64,000 nt of DNA from DASYKS01 sp031404815. GTDB taxonomy: Bacteria > Acidobacteriota > Thermoanaerobaculia > Multivoradales > UBA5704. The notes under the pieces are model-generated. The model was not told where the DNA came from. It saw only the letters and a list, made by a program, of their open reading frames with translations, and made no database searches. This document shows, piece by piece, positions 1-7,020 of the stretch (its first letter is position 1; every line of letters starts with the position of its first letter). Both the position numbers and the translations under genes were made by a program. Where the stretch lies: positions 19,029 to 83,028 of the forward strand of contig JANNIH010000134.1 of NCBI GenBank assembly GCA_031404815.1, in the 5' to 3' direction.

Positions 1-437
1 TGGGTCGCGCGGCCGAGGTCGCCTGCGAGGGCGAAAACGTTCGGGCTGTCGCCGCGGAGCGGCGCGAGCGGCAAGATCTCCAGCCAATCGGCGGCGATCA
101 GCTCCGCCGGGGCCGGATGGCCGTCGATTGCGCAGGCGTCGAGCGAGCACGACTCGGGGTAGTTGCCGCGAAAATGGCGGGTGTCCACCACCACGCCGCG
201 CGGGATGCCGGGCAGGCCGAGGCGGACGATCGCCCAATCGTACCCGGGCTCGCGCCGCCGCCGGGTCTCCCAACCGTCCATCCACTTGCCGACCTCGGTG
301 TATTTGCCTTCCAGGAACACCGGCTCGGCCGCCTTCAAGAGGCTCTCTTTCGGCGCGAAGAATTCGTCATTCGCCGCGAGCACGGCGCCGCCCAGGCGCT
401 CGGCCGCAAGGTCTACGAGTTCGGAAACATCGGTCAT
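1..437 (-). CDS. alc: Allantoicase, N-terminal part (runs off the left edge)
   Basis: The first about 145 residues match allantoicase, which hydrolyses allantoate to ureidoglycolate and urea in purine breakdown. Visible family motifs are ANDEFFAPKESLLK, GKWMDGWETRRRR, DWAIVRLGLPG, VVVDTRHFRGNYPESCSL and PLRGDS. The ATG at 435-437 overlaps the TGA of the upstream allantoinase gene (ATGA), so the two are translationally coupled and carry out consecutive steps from allantoin. The C-terminal part lies outside the window. The family assignment is secure from the motifs. Confidence 0.93.
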   Translation of the reverse strand, partial: MTDVSELVDLAAERLGGAVLAANDEFFAPKESLLKAAEPVFLEGKYTEVGKWMDGWETRRRREPGYDWAIVRLGLPGIPRGVVVDTRHFRGNYPESCSLDACAIDGHPAPAELIAADWLEILPLAPLRGDSPNVFALAGDLGRAT

Positions 438-1843
438 GCGGTCTTCATCCTTCCCGCGAGGAGAGGTCGGCCGATCGGTCGTTCGAGAAACGCGCCGTTA
501 TCGTAAACCGTTTCACCGCGCAGAATCGTCTTCCGGATCACGCCGTAGAGCGCCCGGCCGGCATAGGGGGTGAGCTGGTGGCGGTGCTCCAAGGTCGCGG
601 GGTCGATCGTCGCGCAGGCTTCCGGCTCCCAGATCACCAGATCGGCGTCGAGGCCCGCCGCGATCGATCCCTTGCGCCTGTCGATCCCGGCGAGCCGGGC
701 CGGCGCCGCGCACATCCAAGCGGCCAGATCGGAGAGCGAGAAGCCACGCTCGCGGGCGCCGGTCCAAACCGCCGACAGGGAGAGCTGGAGAGACGAGATG
801 CCGCCCCAGGCGGCGCGGAAGTCGCCGCCGTCGAGCTGTTTGAGCTCCGGCGGGCTCGGCGAATGGTCGGTGGCGACGAGGTCGATCTCCCCGGCTTCGA
901 GCGCCTGCCAGAGCGCCTCCCGCTCCAACCGCCCACGGATCGGCGGCGCGCACTTCCAAGCGGTGGCGCCGTCCGCGATCTCCTCATCGCAGAAGGTCAG
1001 ATAGTGGGGGCAGGTCTCGACCGTGATCGGCAGCCGTTCGGCCCGGGCCGCCCGCAACGCCGGCAGCACCTCCGGTGTGGAGAGGTGGACGATATGAACA
1101 CGGCAGGCGGTCTCGCGGACCAACCCGGCGATCAAGCGGAACGCCTCGACCTCCGCCGCCGCGGGGCGCGAGCGGAGCCAACGGTCGTACTGCCGCAGTT
1201 CGGCCGGGCCGGCGCCCTCCCACACCCCCGCCGCCGCCTCGATCGGCCCCGGCAACTCGGCATGGACGAGAAGGACCGAGCCGCGCCGAGCAAGCTCGAT
1301 CATCGCAGGCCGCAGCTCCGTCTCGCCCACCGCCGGAAACTCGTCCACGCCGGAAGGGACCAGAAACGCCTTGAAGCCCAAGACGCCGTCCGCGAGCAGC
1401 CCGGCGATCTCGCCCGGTTCGTTGGCGTTGCCGGGCACGATGCCGCCCCAGAAGCCGACGTCCACATGGCACTTTCCACCGGCCGCCGCGAGCTTGGTCC
1501 GGAGGGCCGCGCGGGTGGTCGTCGCGGGGATGCTGTTGAGCGGCATGTCCACCAGGGTCGTCACCCCGCCGGCCGCCGCCGCGCGGGTGGCGGTCGAAAA
1601 CCCCTCCCACTCGGTGCGCCCCGGTTCGTTGATATGGACGTGGCTGTCGACGATTCCCGGCATGACCACGGCTCTACCGGCCTCGAAGAGCGGAACGCCC
1701 GCCGGCACCTCTGAAAACGGCGCCACGCGCTCGATCCGCCCGTCGCGAATGTGAATCGACGCGGCGCGCACGCCCTGGGGTGTGATCACGCTCTGGCCGC
1801 GGACGATGAGATCGATGCGGTCGATGAGATCGGTAGAGGTCAT
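434..1843 (-). CDS. allB: Allantoinase
   Basis: A 469-aa cyclic amidohydrolase that opens the hydantoin ring of allantoin to give allantoate. The metal-binding DSHVHINEPG motif near residue 65 and GGVTTLVDMPLNS are typical of allantoinase rather than dihydroorotase. VHIVHLST, ETCPHYLTF and ATDHSPSPPELK follow in the usual order of the dinuclear-zinc barrel. Length is normal. The gene couples by a 4-nt overlap to allantoicase, the next enzyme. The ATG at 1841-1843 is the first in frame. The deaminase gene at 1902 diverges from it across about 58 bp, which must hold both promoters. Confidence 0.93.
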   Translation of the reverse strand: MTSTDLIDRIDLIVRGQSVITPQGVRAASIHIRDGRIERVAPFSEVPAGVPLFEAGRAVVMPGIVDSHVHINEPGRTEWEGFSTATRAAAAGGVTTLVDMPLNSIPATTTRAALRTKLAAAGGKCHVDVGFWGGIVPGNANEPGEIAGLLADGVLGFKAFLVPSGVDEFPAVGETELRPAMIELARRGSVLLVHAELPGPIEAAAGVWEGAGPAELRQYDRWLRSRPAAAEVEAFRLIAGLVRETACRVHIVHLSTPEVLPALRAARAERLPITVETCPHYLTFCDEEIADGATAWKCAPPIRGRLEREALWQALEAGEIDLVATDHSPSPPELKQLDGGDFRAAWGGISSLQLSLSAVWTGARERGFSLSDLAAWMCAAPARLAGIDRRKGSIAAGLDADLVIWEPEACATIDPATLEHRHQLTPYAGRALYGVIRKTILRGETVYDNGAFLERPIGRPLLAGRMKTA

Positions 1844-1901
1844 CGCAGAAGGACGAGACTATAGGATCGGAAGGTCGGCTTTGCCACACGAGAGAAAGAG
1901 G

Positions 1902-3383
1902 ATGATGATGATGCAGGGTCCCGAAAAGATCGGCAGCGGCTTGCCGCGACAGCCCTCACTCCCGGCCCCTCTCCCAGAGGGAGAGGGGAGAACGGCAATC
2001 ATCGATCCTCCCCTGCTCCTCTCGGGCGGCACGGTGCTGACGCTCGATCCGGCGGCGACCGTCCTGCCGGGAGCGGACCTGCTGCTCGACGGAGGGAACA
2101 TCGTCGCCGTGGGGCGCGTCACCGCCATGCCGCCGGGGACGCGGACTCTGGACGTCTCGGGGTGCCTCGTGCTGCCCGGTCTGATCCAGGGGCATCTCCA
2201 TCTCGGTCAGACGTTCTTCCGCGGCCTCGGCGAAGGGCGGCGGCTGCTCGCTTGGCTGCGCGAGCGGATCTGGCCGCTCGAAGCGGCGCACGACGACGAG
2301 AGCGCCTATTGGTGCGGGATGCTCGGCGCGATCGAGTGCCTGCTCGGCGGCACGACCACGATTCAGGACATCGGGATAGGACCGGGAGCCCCCGGCCTGC
2401 TCCGGGCGATCGAGGACTCGGGCCTCCGCGCCTTCGCCGGCCAGTGCCTGATGGACAGCGGAGAGGGGCTCCCCACCGCGATGCGCGGCGACACCGACGC
2501 CGTGCTCGCCGCCACAGAAGCGCTCGGTGACCGGTTCGAGCGCTCGGCGCCTGGTCCTGAAGGAGCCGGCGAACGAAGGGCGCGCCTGCGCTATCTGCTC
2601 AATCCGCGCTTCATCCTCACCTGCTCCGATCCGCTCTGGGCGGGGATTCGCGATCTTTCGGTTCGCCGCGGTTGGCCGGTCCATACGCACGCCTTGGAGC
2701 AGCGGGACGAGACGCTCGCGGTGCGCGAGATCAAGAACGGCCGCGACGAAATCGAATACTTCGCCGAGCAAGGGGTGCTTTCGACCGACCTCCGCCTCGC
2801 CCACGGGGTCTGGATCACCGCCGAGCACCTGACACGGGTTTGCACCCACCGCTTCAGCGTCGTCCACTGCCCCAGCTCCAACCTCAAACTCGGCTCAGGG
2901 GTCGCCGACCTCCTCGCCATCCAGAGTGCGGGAGTGCCGGTGGGCATCGGCACCGACGGCGCGGCGTGCAGCAATCAACTCGACAACTTCGCCGAGGTCC
3001 GGCTCGCCGCCCTGCTCCAGAAGGTCAAGCACGGCCCCGACGCCTTCTCCGGACTGGACGCGCTCCGCCTCGCGACCTCAGAAGGCGCCCGAGCGCTCAA
3101 TCTCCAAGCCGAGATCGGCACGATCGAAACCGGCAAGGCCGCCGATCTCGTCGTCCTCGCCGCCCCGGCGTCGGGTCACCCGGAGCTCTGGGGCGCGCCG
3201 CAGGCCGATCCGCACGATCTCGTCGCCTTCGGAGCCAGCCGCGCCTCCGTGCGCCACGTGGTGGTCGATGGCCGGCTCCTGGTGGAAGACGGCCGGCTCA
3301 CCCAGCTGGACGCCGATCAGATCTTCCGCGAGTCGGAGCGGTGCCTGGCGGCGCTGATCCGGCGGTCGGGGGTGGAGATTTGA
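1902..3383 (+). CDS. Amidohydrolase of the guanine/SAH deaminase group (COG0402)
   Basis: A 493-aa metal-dependent hydrolase. HLHLGQTFFRG carries the first two metal ligands, HTHALEQRDE the third, and GIGTDGAACSNQLDNF the conserved Asp. The C-terminal GTIETGKAADLVVL strand is standard for the superfamily. Its position beside allantoinase and allantoicase suggests a purine-base deaminase (guanine or an oxidised guanine), but S-adenosylhomocysteine or atrazine-type activity cannot be excluded. The start was chosen at the first of four consecutive ATGs (1902-1913), behind AGAAAGAGG. An earlier in-frame ATG would overlap allB. Residues about 20-35 are encoded by a REP-like palindrome, so the N-terminus has an odd PSLPAPLPEGEGR stretch. 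Confidence 0.85.
   Translation: MMMMQGPEKIGSGLPRQPSLPAPLPEGEGRTAIIDPPLLLSGGTVLTLDPAATVLPGADLLLDGGNIVAVGRVTAMPPGTRTLDVSGCLVLPGLIQGHLHLGQTFFRGLGEGRRLLAWLRERIWPLEAAHDDESAYWCGMLGAIECLLGGTTTIQDIGIGPGAPGLLRAIEDSGLRAFAGQCLMDSGEGLPTAMRGDTDAVLAATEALGDRFERSAPGPEGAGERRARLRYLLNPRFILTCSDPLWAGIRDLSVRRGWPVHTHALEQRDETLAVREIKNGRDEIEYFAEQGVLSTDLRLAHGVWITAEHLTRVCTHRFSVVHCPSSNLKLGSGVADLLAIQSAGVPVGIGTDGAACSNQLDNFAEVRLAALLQKVKHGPDAFSGLDALRLATSEGARALNLQAEIGTIETGKAADLVVLAAPASGHPELWGAPQADPHDLVAFGASRASVRHVVVDGRLLVEDGRLTQLDADQIFRESERCLAALIRRSGVEI
1952..1990. repeat. REP-like palindrome inside the coding sequence
   Basis: A 10-bp perfect stem (CCCCTCTCCC at 1966-1975, GGGAGAGGGG at 1979-1988) with a 3-nt AGA loop, preceded by CCCTCACTCCCGG. 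This is the form of a widespread intergenic REP-type element. A partial relative without the second arm (CTCACCCCCGGCCCCTCTCCCC) lies near 48829-48850. Here it falls inside the N-terminal coding region of the deaminase gene and is read as PSLPAPLPEGEGR. Confidence 0.6.
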
Positions 3384-3427
3384 GGCACCTGGCCCGAGCG
3401 CCGAGGTCACTTGCCGCCGGGTTCGCG

Positions 3428-3433
3428 TAGAAT
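3428..3433 (+). promoter_or_regulatory. Probable -10 box of a leaderless transcript
   Basis: TAGAAT ends 6 nt before the ATG at 3440 and no Shine-Dalgarno sequence lies between. That spacing would place the transcription start at or beside the start codon. The same arrangement recurs before other first genes in this window. The -35 region is not obvious. Confidence 0.45.
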
Positions 3434-3439
3434 CACGCC

Positions 3440-4570
3440 ATGCGGATCACGCGGCTCCGGCTCGAAAACTGGCGAAACTTCCGGAAGATCGATCTTCCTT
3501 TGCGCCGCCGAACGTTTGTCGTCGGCCCCAATGCTTCGGGCAAATCGAATCTCCTCGATGCTTTCCGATTTCTCCGTGATTTGGCCGAGCCCCAGGGGGG
3601 GTTCCAGTCGGCGGTTGCGGCTCGGGATGGCGTCAGTCAGATCCGCTGCCTTCAAGCGCGAGAAAACCCAGCGGTCTTGTTGGATGTCGAGATCGACCTG
3701 TCCGAACGGGGAACATGGCGCTATCTCCTCGAGTTCGGGCAGGACAAACAGCGCCGGCCCACCATTCGGCGAGAGCAAGCTTGGAAGGACGGCCAGAGCT
3801 TGCTGGAGCGGCCCGACGATCTCGATCGGGAAGATCCGAACCGATTGACTCAGACCCATCTCGAACAAGTCAATGCGAACAAAGAGTTCCGCGAGATCGC
3901 GGATTTCTTCAGCCAGATCCACTACCTCCATTTGGTGCCGCAATTGATCCGCGATGCCGACAGGCGGTCGAAGCCTGACGATCCGTTCGGCACCGATTTC
4001 CTCGAGCGGGTCGCGACAGTCTCGGCAAAGACTCGGGAGAGTCGATTGCGCCGCATCAACGTCGCTCTCCGCCTCGCGGTCCCGCAACTGGCGGAGCTCA
4101 AACTGGAACGGGATGTACGGGGCGTTCCCCATCTCCGGGGGCGGTACGAGCACTGGCGCCCGAACGCGGGATGGCAGTCCGAGGAGCAATTTTCGGATGG
4201 CACGCTACGCCTCCTAGGTCTTCTCTGGGCCCTACTCGATGGCTCCGCACCCTTGCTGCTCGAAGAGCCCGAACTCTCTCTGCATGCCGCGATCGTTCGG
4301 CAGATTCCGAGGATGATGAATCAGGCGGGCGGCAGGAATCGCCGCCAAATCTTCGTCAGCACCCACTCCGGAGAGCTTCTCTCCGACTCTTCCATCGCAC
4401 CGGAAGAGGTCGTCATCCTGAAACCTTCAGCGCAAGGCACGACGGCTTCTCTTGCGGGCGACAGCGCGGAAATCCGTTCGCTGCTCGAAGGGGGATTGAC
4501 GGTGGCCGAGGCGGTCCTGCCCATGACCGAACCACCCTCAGTCGCTCAGCTGGCCCTGTTCGGTGACTGA
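3440..4570 (+). CDS. AAA family ATPase (ABC/OLD-like), first gene of an ATPase-TOPRIM pair
   Basis: A 376-aa P-loop ATPase of the RecF/OLD/AAA_21 type. The N-terminal MRITRLRLENWRNF strand leads to the Walker A motif GPNASGKSN near residue 30. The signature-like motif QFSDGTLR is near 255, Walker B is LLLEEPELSLH, and the switch His is in STHSGELL. It lacks the long coiled coil of SMC proteins. The following gene overlaps it by 8 nt and encodes a TOPRIM-like protein. An ATPase plus TOPRIM pair is the logic of OLD, Gabija and PARIS antiphage systems, so a defence role is inferred. The family call is firm; the biological role is not. Confidence 0.88.
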   Translation: MRITRLRLENWRNFRKIDLPLRRRTFVVGPNASGKSNLLDAFRFLRDLAEPQGGFQSAVAARDGVSQIRCLQARENPAVLLDVEIDLSERGTWRYLLEFGQDKQRRPTIRREQAWKDGQSLLERPDDLDREDPNRLTQTHLEQVNANKEFREIADFFSQIHYLHLVPQLIRDADRRSKPDDPFGTDFLERVATVSAKTRESRLRRINVALRLAVPQLAELKLERDVRGVPHLRGRYEHWRPNAGWQSEEQFSDGTLRLLGLLWALLDGSAPLLLEEPELSLHAAIVRQIPRMMNQAGGRNRRQIFVSTHSGELLSDSSIAPEEVVILKPSAQGTTASLAGDSAEIRSLLEGGLTVAEAVLPMTEPPSVAQLALFGD

Positions 4571-5186
4571 GACCCATCCTACGATCACGATCGCGGTTGA
4601 AGGCGATACCGACGCCGCGATCGCGCGCCGACTGGCCGGTGAATGTGGCTTTACGCCGGGGATCTGCCACGTCGCGGGCGGCAAGCACCGCCTCGACCGT
4701 CGCCTATCCGGCTATCTCCACGCCGCGAAGCTCGGCCCCTGGTTCGTCCTGCGCGACCTCGATCGCGACGAAACGTGCGCCGCAACTCTGCGCCGACGGC
4801 TGGCGCCCTCCGAACCGCCACAATTCTCCTTGCGCATTCCCGTGCGAACGAGCGAGTCGTGGCTGCTCGCGGATCGCAAAGCGATTGCGGAGTACCTGAA
4901 GATCCCCTTGACCCGTATCCCCGAGCATCCCGATGAGCTGGTGCGCCCCAAAAGAACGATGGTTGATCTCGCCCGCCGCTCTCGCGACCGTAGACTGCGC
5001 AACGACATGGTGCCGGACGAAGGGCTTTCCGTGGAGATCGGCCCGGGCTACTCGGCGCGTCTGCTCTATTTCGTTACCCGCGACTGGAACCCGCGCATTG
5101 CGGCTTCGAACTCGGACAGCTTGGGGCGATGCCTTCGAGCGCTCGCGGCGCTCCGACGGGCGGTACTTGCCGAGAGACTCGGATAA
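4563..5186 (+). CDS. TOPRIM-like (DUF4276-like) protein paired with the ATPase
   Basis: A 207-aa protein beginning with a GTG that overlaps the end of the ATPase gene. The N-terminal strand TITIAVEGDTDAAIARRL supplies the conserved Glu of a TOPRIM-like fold, and FVLRDLDRDE supplies the DxD acidic motif. SLRIPVRTSESWLLAD resembles the conserved ESWL segment of DUF4276-type proteins. These residues would bind Mg2+ in a nuclease or nucleotidyl-transfer centre. The overlap implies coupled translation and probably a complex with the ATPase. It is distinct in sequence from the DUF4276 protein at 28512-29129. DUF4435 is an alternative family assignment. Confidence 0.72.
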   Translation: MTETHPTITIAVEGDTDAAIARRLAGECGFTPGICHVAGGKHRLDRRLSGYLHAAKLGPWFVLRDLDRDETCAATLRRRLAPSEPPQFSLRIPVRTSESWLLADRKAIAEYLKIPLTRIPEHPDELVRPKRTMVDLARRSRDRRLRNDMVPDEGLSVEIGPGYSARLLYFVTRDWNPRIAASNSDSLGRCLRALAALRRAVLAERLG

Positions 5187-5190
5187 CCCC

Positions 5191-5427
5191 ATGCCCAACC
5201 AAGACGAGCACACCCACTTTGTCATTTGTATCCGGAACGACGGGTGCGACGATCTGGAGATCCGGAAGCTCTACCCGGTCCTAGAAGACGAGTCGGCGAA
5301 ACGGAGCGGTTTCATCCGAGTCATCGACGAGTCGGGCGAGGACTACCTTTATCCCTCCGGCAACTTCCTGGTCATCGAATTGCCTCCGGCTGTGGAAGAA
5401 ACCCTCAGCACGCTTACGACCAGATAA
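5191..5427 (+). CDS. Small conserved protein, function unknown (78 aa)
   Basis: Starts 4 nt after the TOPRIM gene and is probably the third gene of that operon. The sequence includes HFVICIRNDGCDDLEIRKLY, RVIDESGEDYLYP and FLVIELPPAVEETL. This pattern resembles a widespread family of about 75-residue single-domain hypothetical proteins. Such genes often lie in accessory DNA or beside toxin-antitoxin loci, but no activity is known. There is no signal peptide or membrane segment. It could be an accessory or regulatory partner of the ATPase pair, or an independent passenger. Confidence 0.72.
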   Translation: MPNQDEHTHFVICIRNDGCDDLEIRKLYPVLEDESAKRSGFIRVIDESGEDYLYPSGNFLVIELPPAVEETLSTLTTR

Positions 5428-5498
5428 GAGCTTCGCCGGGCAGATTTCAGCCCAACCCATTCGTCGGAGGACATAGCGGCGATCTCCAAGCAGCGCGC

Positions 5499-5560
5499 TT
5501 CTCCGGCCTCGACGCCTTCCGCCTCGCCACCAGGCCGACCCCCACGACCTCGTCGCCTTC
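5499..5560 (+). pseudogene. Remnant of a second COG0402 deaminase gene
   Basis: Two short blocks match the intact deaminase at 1902-3383. FSGLDAFRLAT (5499-5530) corresponds to its FSGLDALRLAT. QADPHDLVAF (5531-5560, another frame) corresponds to its QADPHDLVAF. In the intact gene these blocks are about 130 nt apart; here they abut. This is an internally deleted scrap of a paralogous gene, with nothing recognisable of the rest. The surrounding 5428-5589 interval otherwise holds nothing identifiable. Confidence 0.62.
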
Positions 5561-5589
5561 TGCTCGGCGAAGGACGTGCCTTCAAGCAG

Positions 5590-5772
5590 CTACCTTCTAG
5601 CTTTGCTCGCCACTTCGTGATCCCTGTCGGTCTTCTTCCACCTCTCCTCGGCGGAAGCGCCGTGCTGCCGAAAAAAATCGACGAACTCCTTGGCCGACAT
5701 CTCCTTCGTCTGCTCGTAGATGTCGTCGCGGATCTGCCTCACAATTCCAACCGCATCAATGTCCTTACTCAT
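5590..5772 (-). CDS. Small antitoxin-like protein of a PIN toxin pair (60 aa)
   Basis: A 60-aa charged helical protein with DIDAVGIVRQIRDDIYEQTKEMSAKEFVDFF, the pattern of small proteins encoded beside PIN-domain toxins. The ATG at 5770-5772 is preceded by GAGAGGTGG. Its start overlaps the last codons of the PIN toxin pseudogene, so the two were once translationally coupled. The reading frame is intact although the toxin is broken. The antitoxin role is inferred from position and size; no DNA-binding motif is visible. Confidence 0.68.
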   Translation of the reverse strand: MSKDIDAVGIVRQIRDDIYEQTKEMSAKEFVDFFRQHGASAEERWKKTDRDHEVASKARR

Positions 5773-6034
5773 CGCTTGCCACCTCTCGCGGCGAATGGAT
5801 CTGGAGTGCCTTGTAGCCAAGCTCCAGGTTCACCGCGGTTGAAGATCCGGATCTTTTCCAAGCGGACAATGTGCTTGAAATTCCAGCTCACCAGGCCGCC
5901 ACGATGGAGGACACGACAGGGACAAATCGCTTGCACTGGAAATCCTCGAACAGTCGATTCGACCATAGTGAGAACTCTGCGTCGAAGCAACCTCCAACGA
6001 CTGAAGTGTCGACGTAAACGCGCAGCACCCGCAT
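5765..6034 (-). pseudogene. PIN-domain toxin pseudogene
   Basis: The N-terminal 40 or so residues (MRVLRVYVDTSVVGGCFDAE, then FSLWSNRLFEDF) are an intact PIN start with the first catalytic Asp, ending in a TGA. After an apparent deletion of the middle of the domain the C-terminal block LVSWNFKHIVRLEKIRIFN follows. A +1 shift within AACCGCGGTG then gives AVNLELGYKALQIHSPREV and a TAA that overlaps the antitoxin start. Members of this family are about 150-160 aa. Here only about 85 codons remain, in three frames, and the central acidic residues are gone. It is therefore unlikely to be toxic. Confidence 0.75.
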
Positions 6035-6040
6035 GGATAA

Positions 6041-6046
6041 ATTCTA
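6041..6046 (-). promoter_or_regulatory. Probable -10 box before the PIN pseudogene
   Basis: On the minus strand TAGAAT ends 6 nt before the ATG at 6034 with no ribosome binding site, matching the leaderless arrangement seen before other genes here. It would still drive the antitoxin gene. Confidence 0.4.
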
Positions 6047-6147
6047 CCATGGCCGCGTCGGTGCCAAAAGGCAAACGGAGGGGTTAGCCCCAGACTCGCG
6101 TGACCTCACCGTCGTCCCGCTGTTCCTCGTCTGCCGAGTGCCCCCAC

Positions 6148-6930
6148 TCACCGCCTCGCCGCGAGCCAACCCGGCAGATCGGCGATCGAGTCCAGGACCA
6201 CCGTGGCGCTTTCCAAGTAGCGCGCCTCGTCCTCGGGCCGATACTTGCCGGTGCGGAGAGCCACCGCGATCATCCCCGCGTCGCGGGCGCCGCGGATGTC
6301 GGAGTCGAGATCGTCGCCGACCACCGCGACGGTGGTTAGATTCTCGACCCCCAGCTCCCCCGCCGCGGTGGCAAAGAAAGCCGCGGAGGGTTTGCCGATC
6401 AGCACCGCCTCGCGCCGGGTCGCGTATTCGAGCGCGGCGACGAACGGTCCGGCGTCGAGCTGGAGGCGCCCGTTCACACGCCAATAACGATTGCGTTGGA
6501 TGGCGACCAACTCGGCGCCCGCGATCAGGTCGCGGAACGCGTCGTCGAGCAGAGGAAACGTCCATTCCTCCCCCAGGTCGCCCACCACCACGGCGTCCGG
6601 CCGCTCCACCACCCGTTCGAGCGCCTCAAACTCCTGCCAGGAAACTTCGGGGAGCAGCAGCTTGACCCGATAGAGCCCCCGAGCTGCGAGCCACCGCGCC
6701 GCCGCGGACGGTGCGGAGACGATCTCGGTGGCCGTCGCGGGAATTCCCATCCCGGACAGGAGCGCGGCAAGCTCTGCGCGCGGACGGCGGGTGGTGTTCG
6801 TGGTGAAGCGGAACGGAATCCCGAGGCGCCGGATCTCGGCCACCGCCTCGATCGCCCCAGGGATCGGCGCATCGTCGAGGTAGAGCGTGCCATCGAGGTC
6901 GAGCAGGAGGGCGGCAGGGGCCTTGGGCAT
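6148..6930 (-). CDS. HAD-superfamily phosphatase (HDHD2/LHPP-like)
   Basis: A 260-aa HAD hydrolase of the class with a C2 cap. LLLDLDGTLYLDD holds the nucleophile and acid Asp pair near residue 10. FTTNTTRRPR is motif II with the conserved Thr. LIGKPSAAFF is motif III (Lys), and VVGDDLDSDIRGARDAG is motif IV. This spacing fits the HDHD2/phospholysine phosphohistidine pyrophosphatase and NagD-like group, whose substrates are small phosphorylated metabolites. The ATG at 6928-6930 was preferred to an upstream TTG because TACGAT lies 6 nt before it. The gene appears to be monocistronic. Confidence 0.87.
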   Translation of the reverse strand: MPKAPAALLLDLDGTLYLDDAPIPGAIEAVAEIRRLGIPFRFTTNTTRRPRAELAALLSGMGIPATATEIVSAPSAAARWLAARGLYRVKLLLPEVSWQEFEALERVVERPDAVVVGDLGEEWTFPLLDDAFRDLIAGAELVAIQRNRYWRVNGRLQLDAGPFVAALEYATRREAVLIGKPSAAFFATAAGELGVENLTTVAVVGDDLDSDIRGARDAGMIAVALRTGKYRPEDEARYLESATVVLDSIADLPGWLAARR

Positions 6931-6936
6931 GGCGAG

Positions 6937-6942
6937 ATCGTA
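6937..6942 (-). promoter_or_regulatory. Probable -10 box of a leaderless transcript
   Basis: TACGAT on the minus strand, 6 nt before the ATG of the HAD gene, with no Shine-Dalgarno sequence between. Confidence 0.35.
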
Positions 6943-6960
6943 ACCTGCCGCCAACGCCGA

Positions 6961-6992
6961 AAGGCCTTCCCCGACTGCGGGAAGGCCCTTTT
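6961..6992 (-). terminator. Hairpin terminator downstream of the FN3 protein gene
   Basis: A 9-bp perfect stem GGCCTTCCC (6963-6971) / GGGAAGGCC (6979-6987) with a 7-nt loop. It lies 30 nt beyond the stop of the minus-strand FN3 gene. T-rich flanks are present on both sides (TTTT on plus, CTTT on minus). It may also insulate the HAD gene that follows on the same strand. Confidence 0.7.
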
Positions 6993-7020
6993 CGATCCGG
7001 AGGTGCTGCGGGGATGTTGC

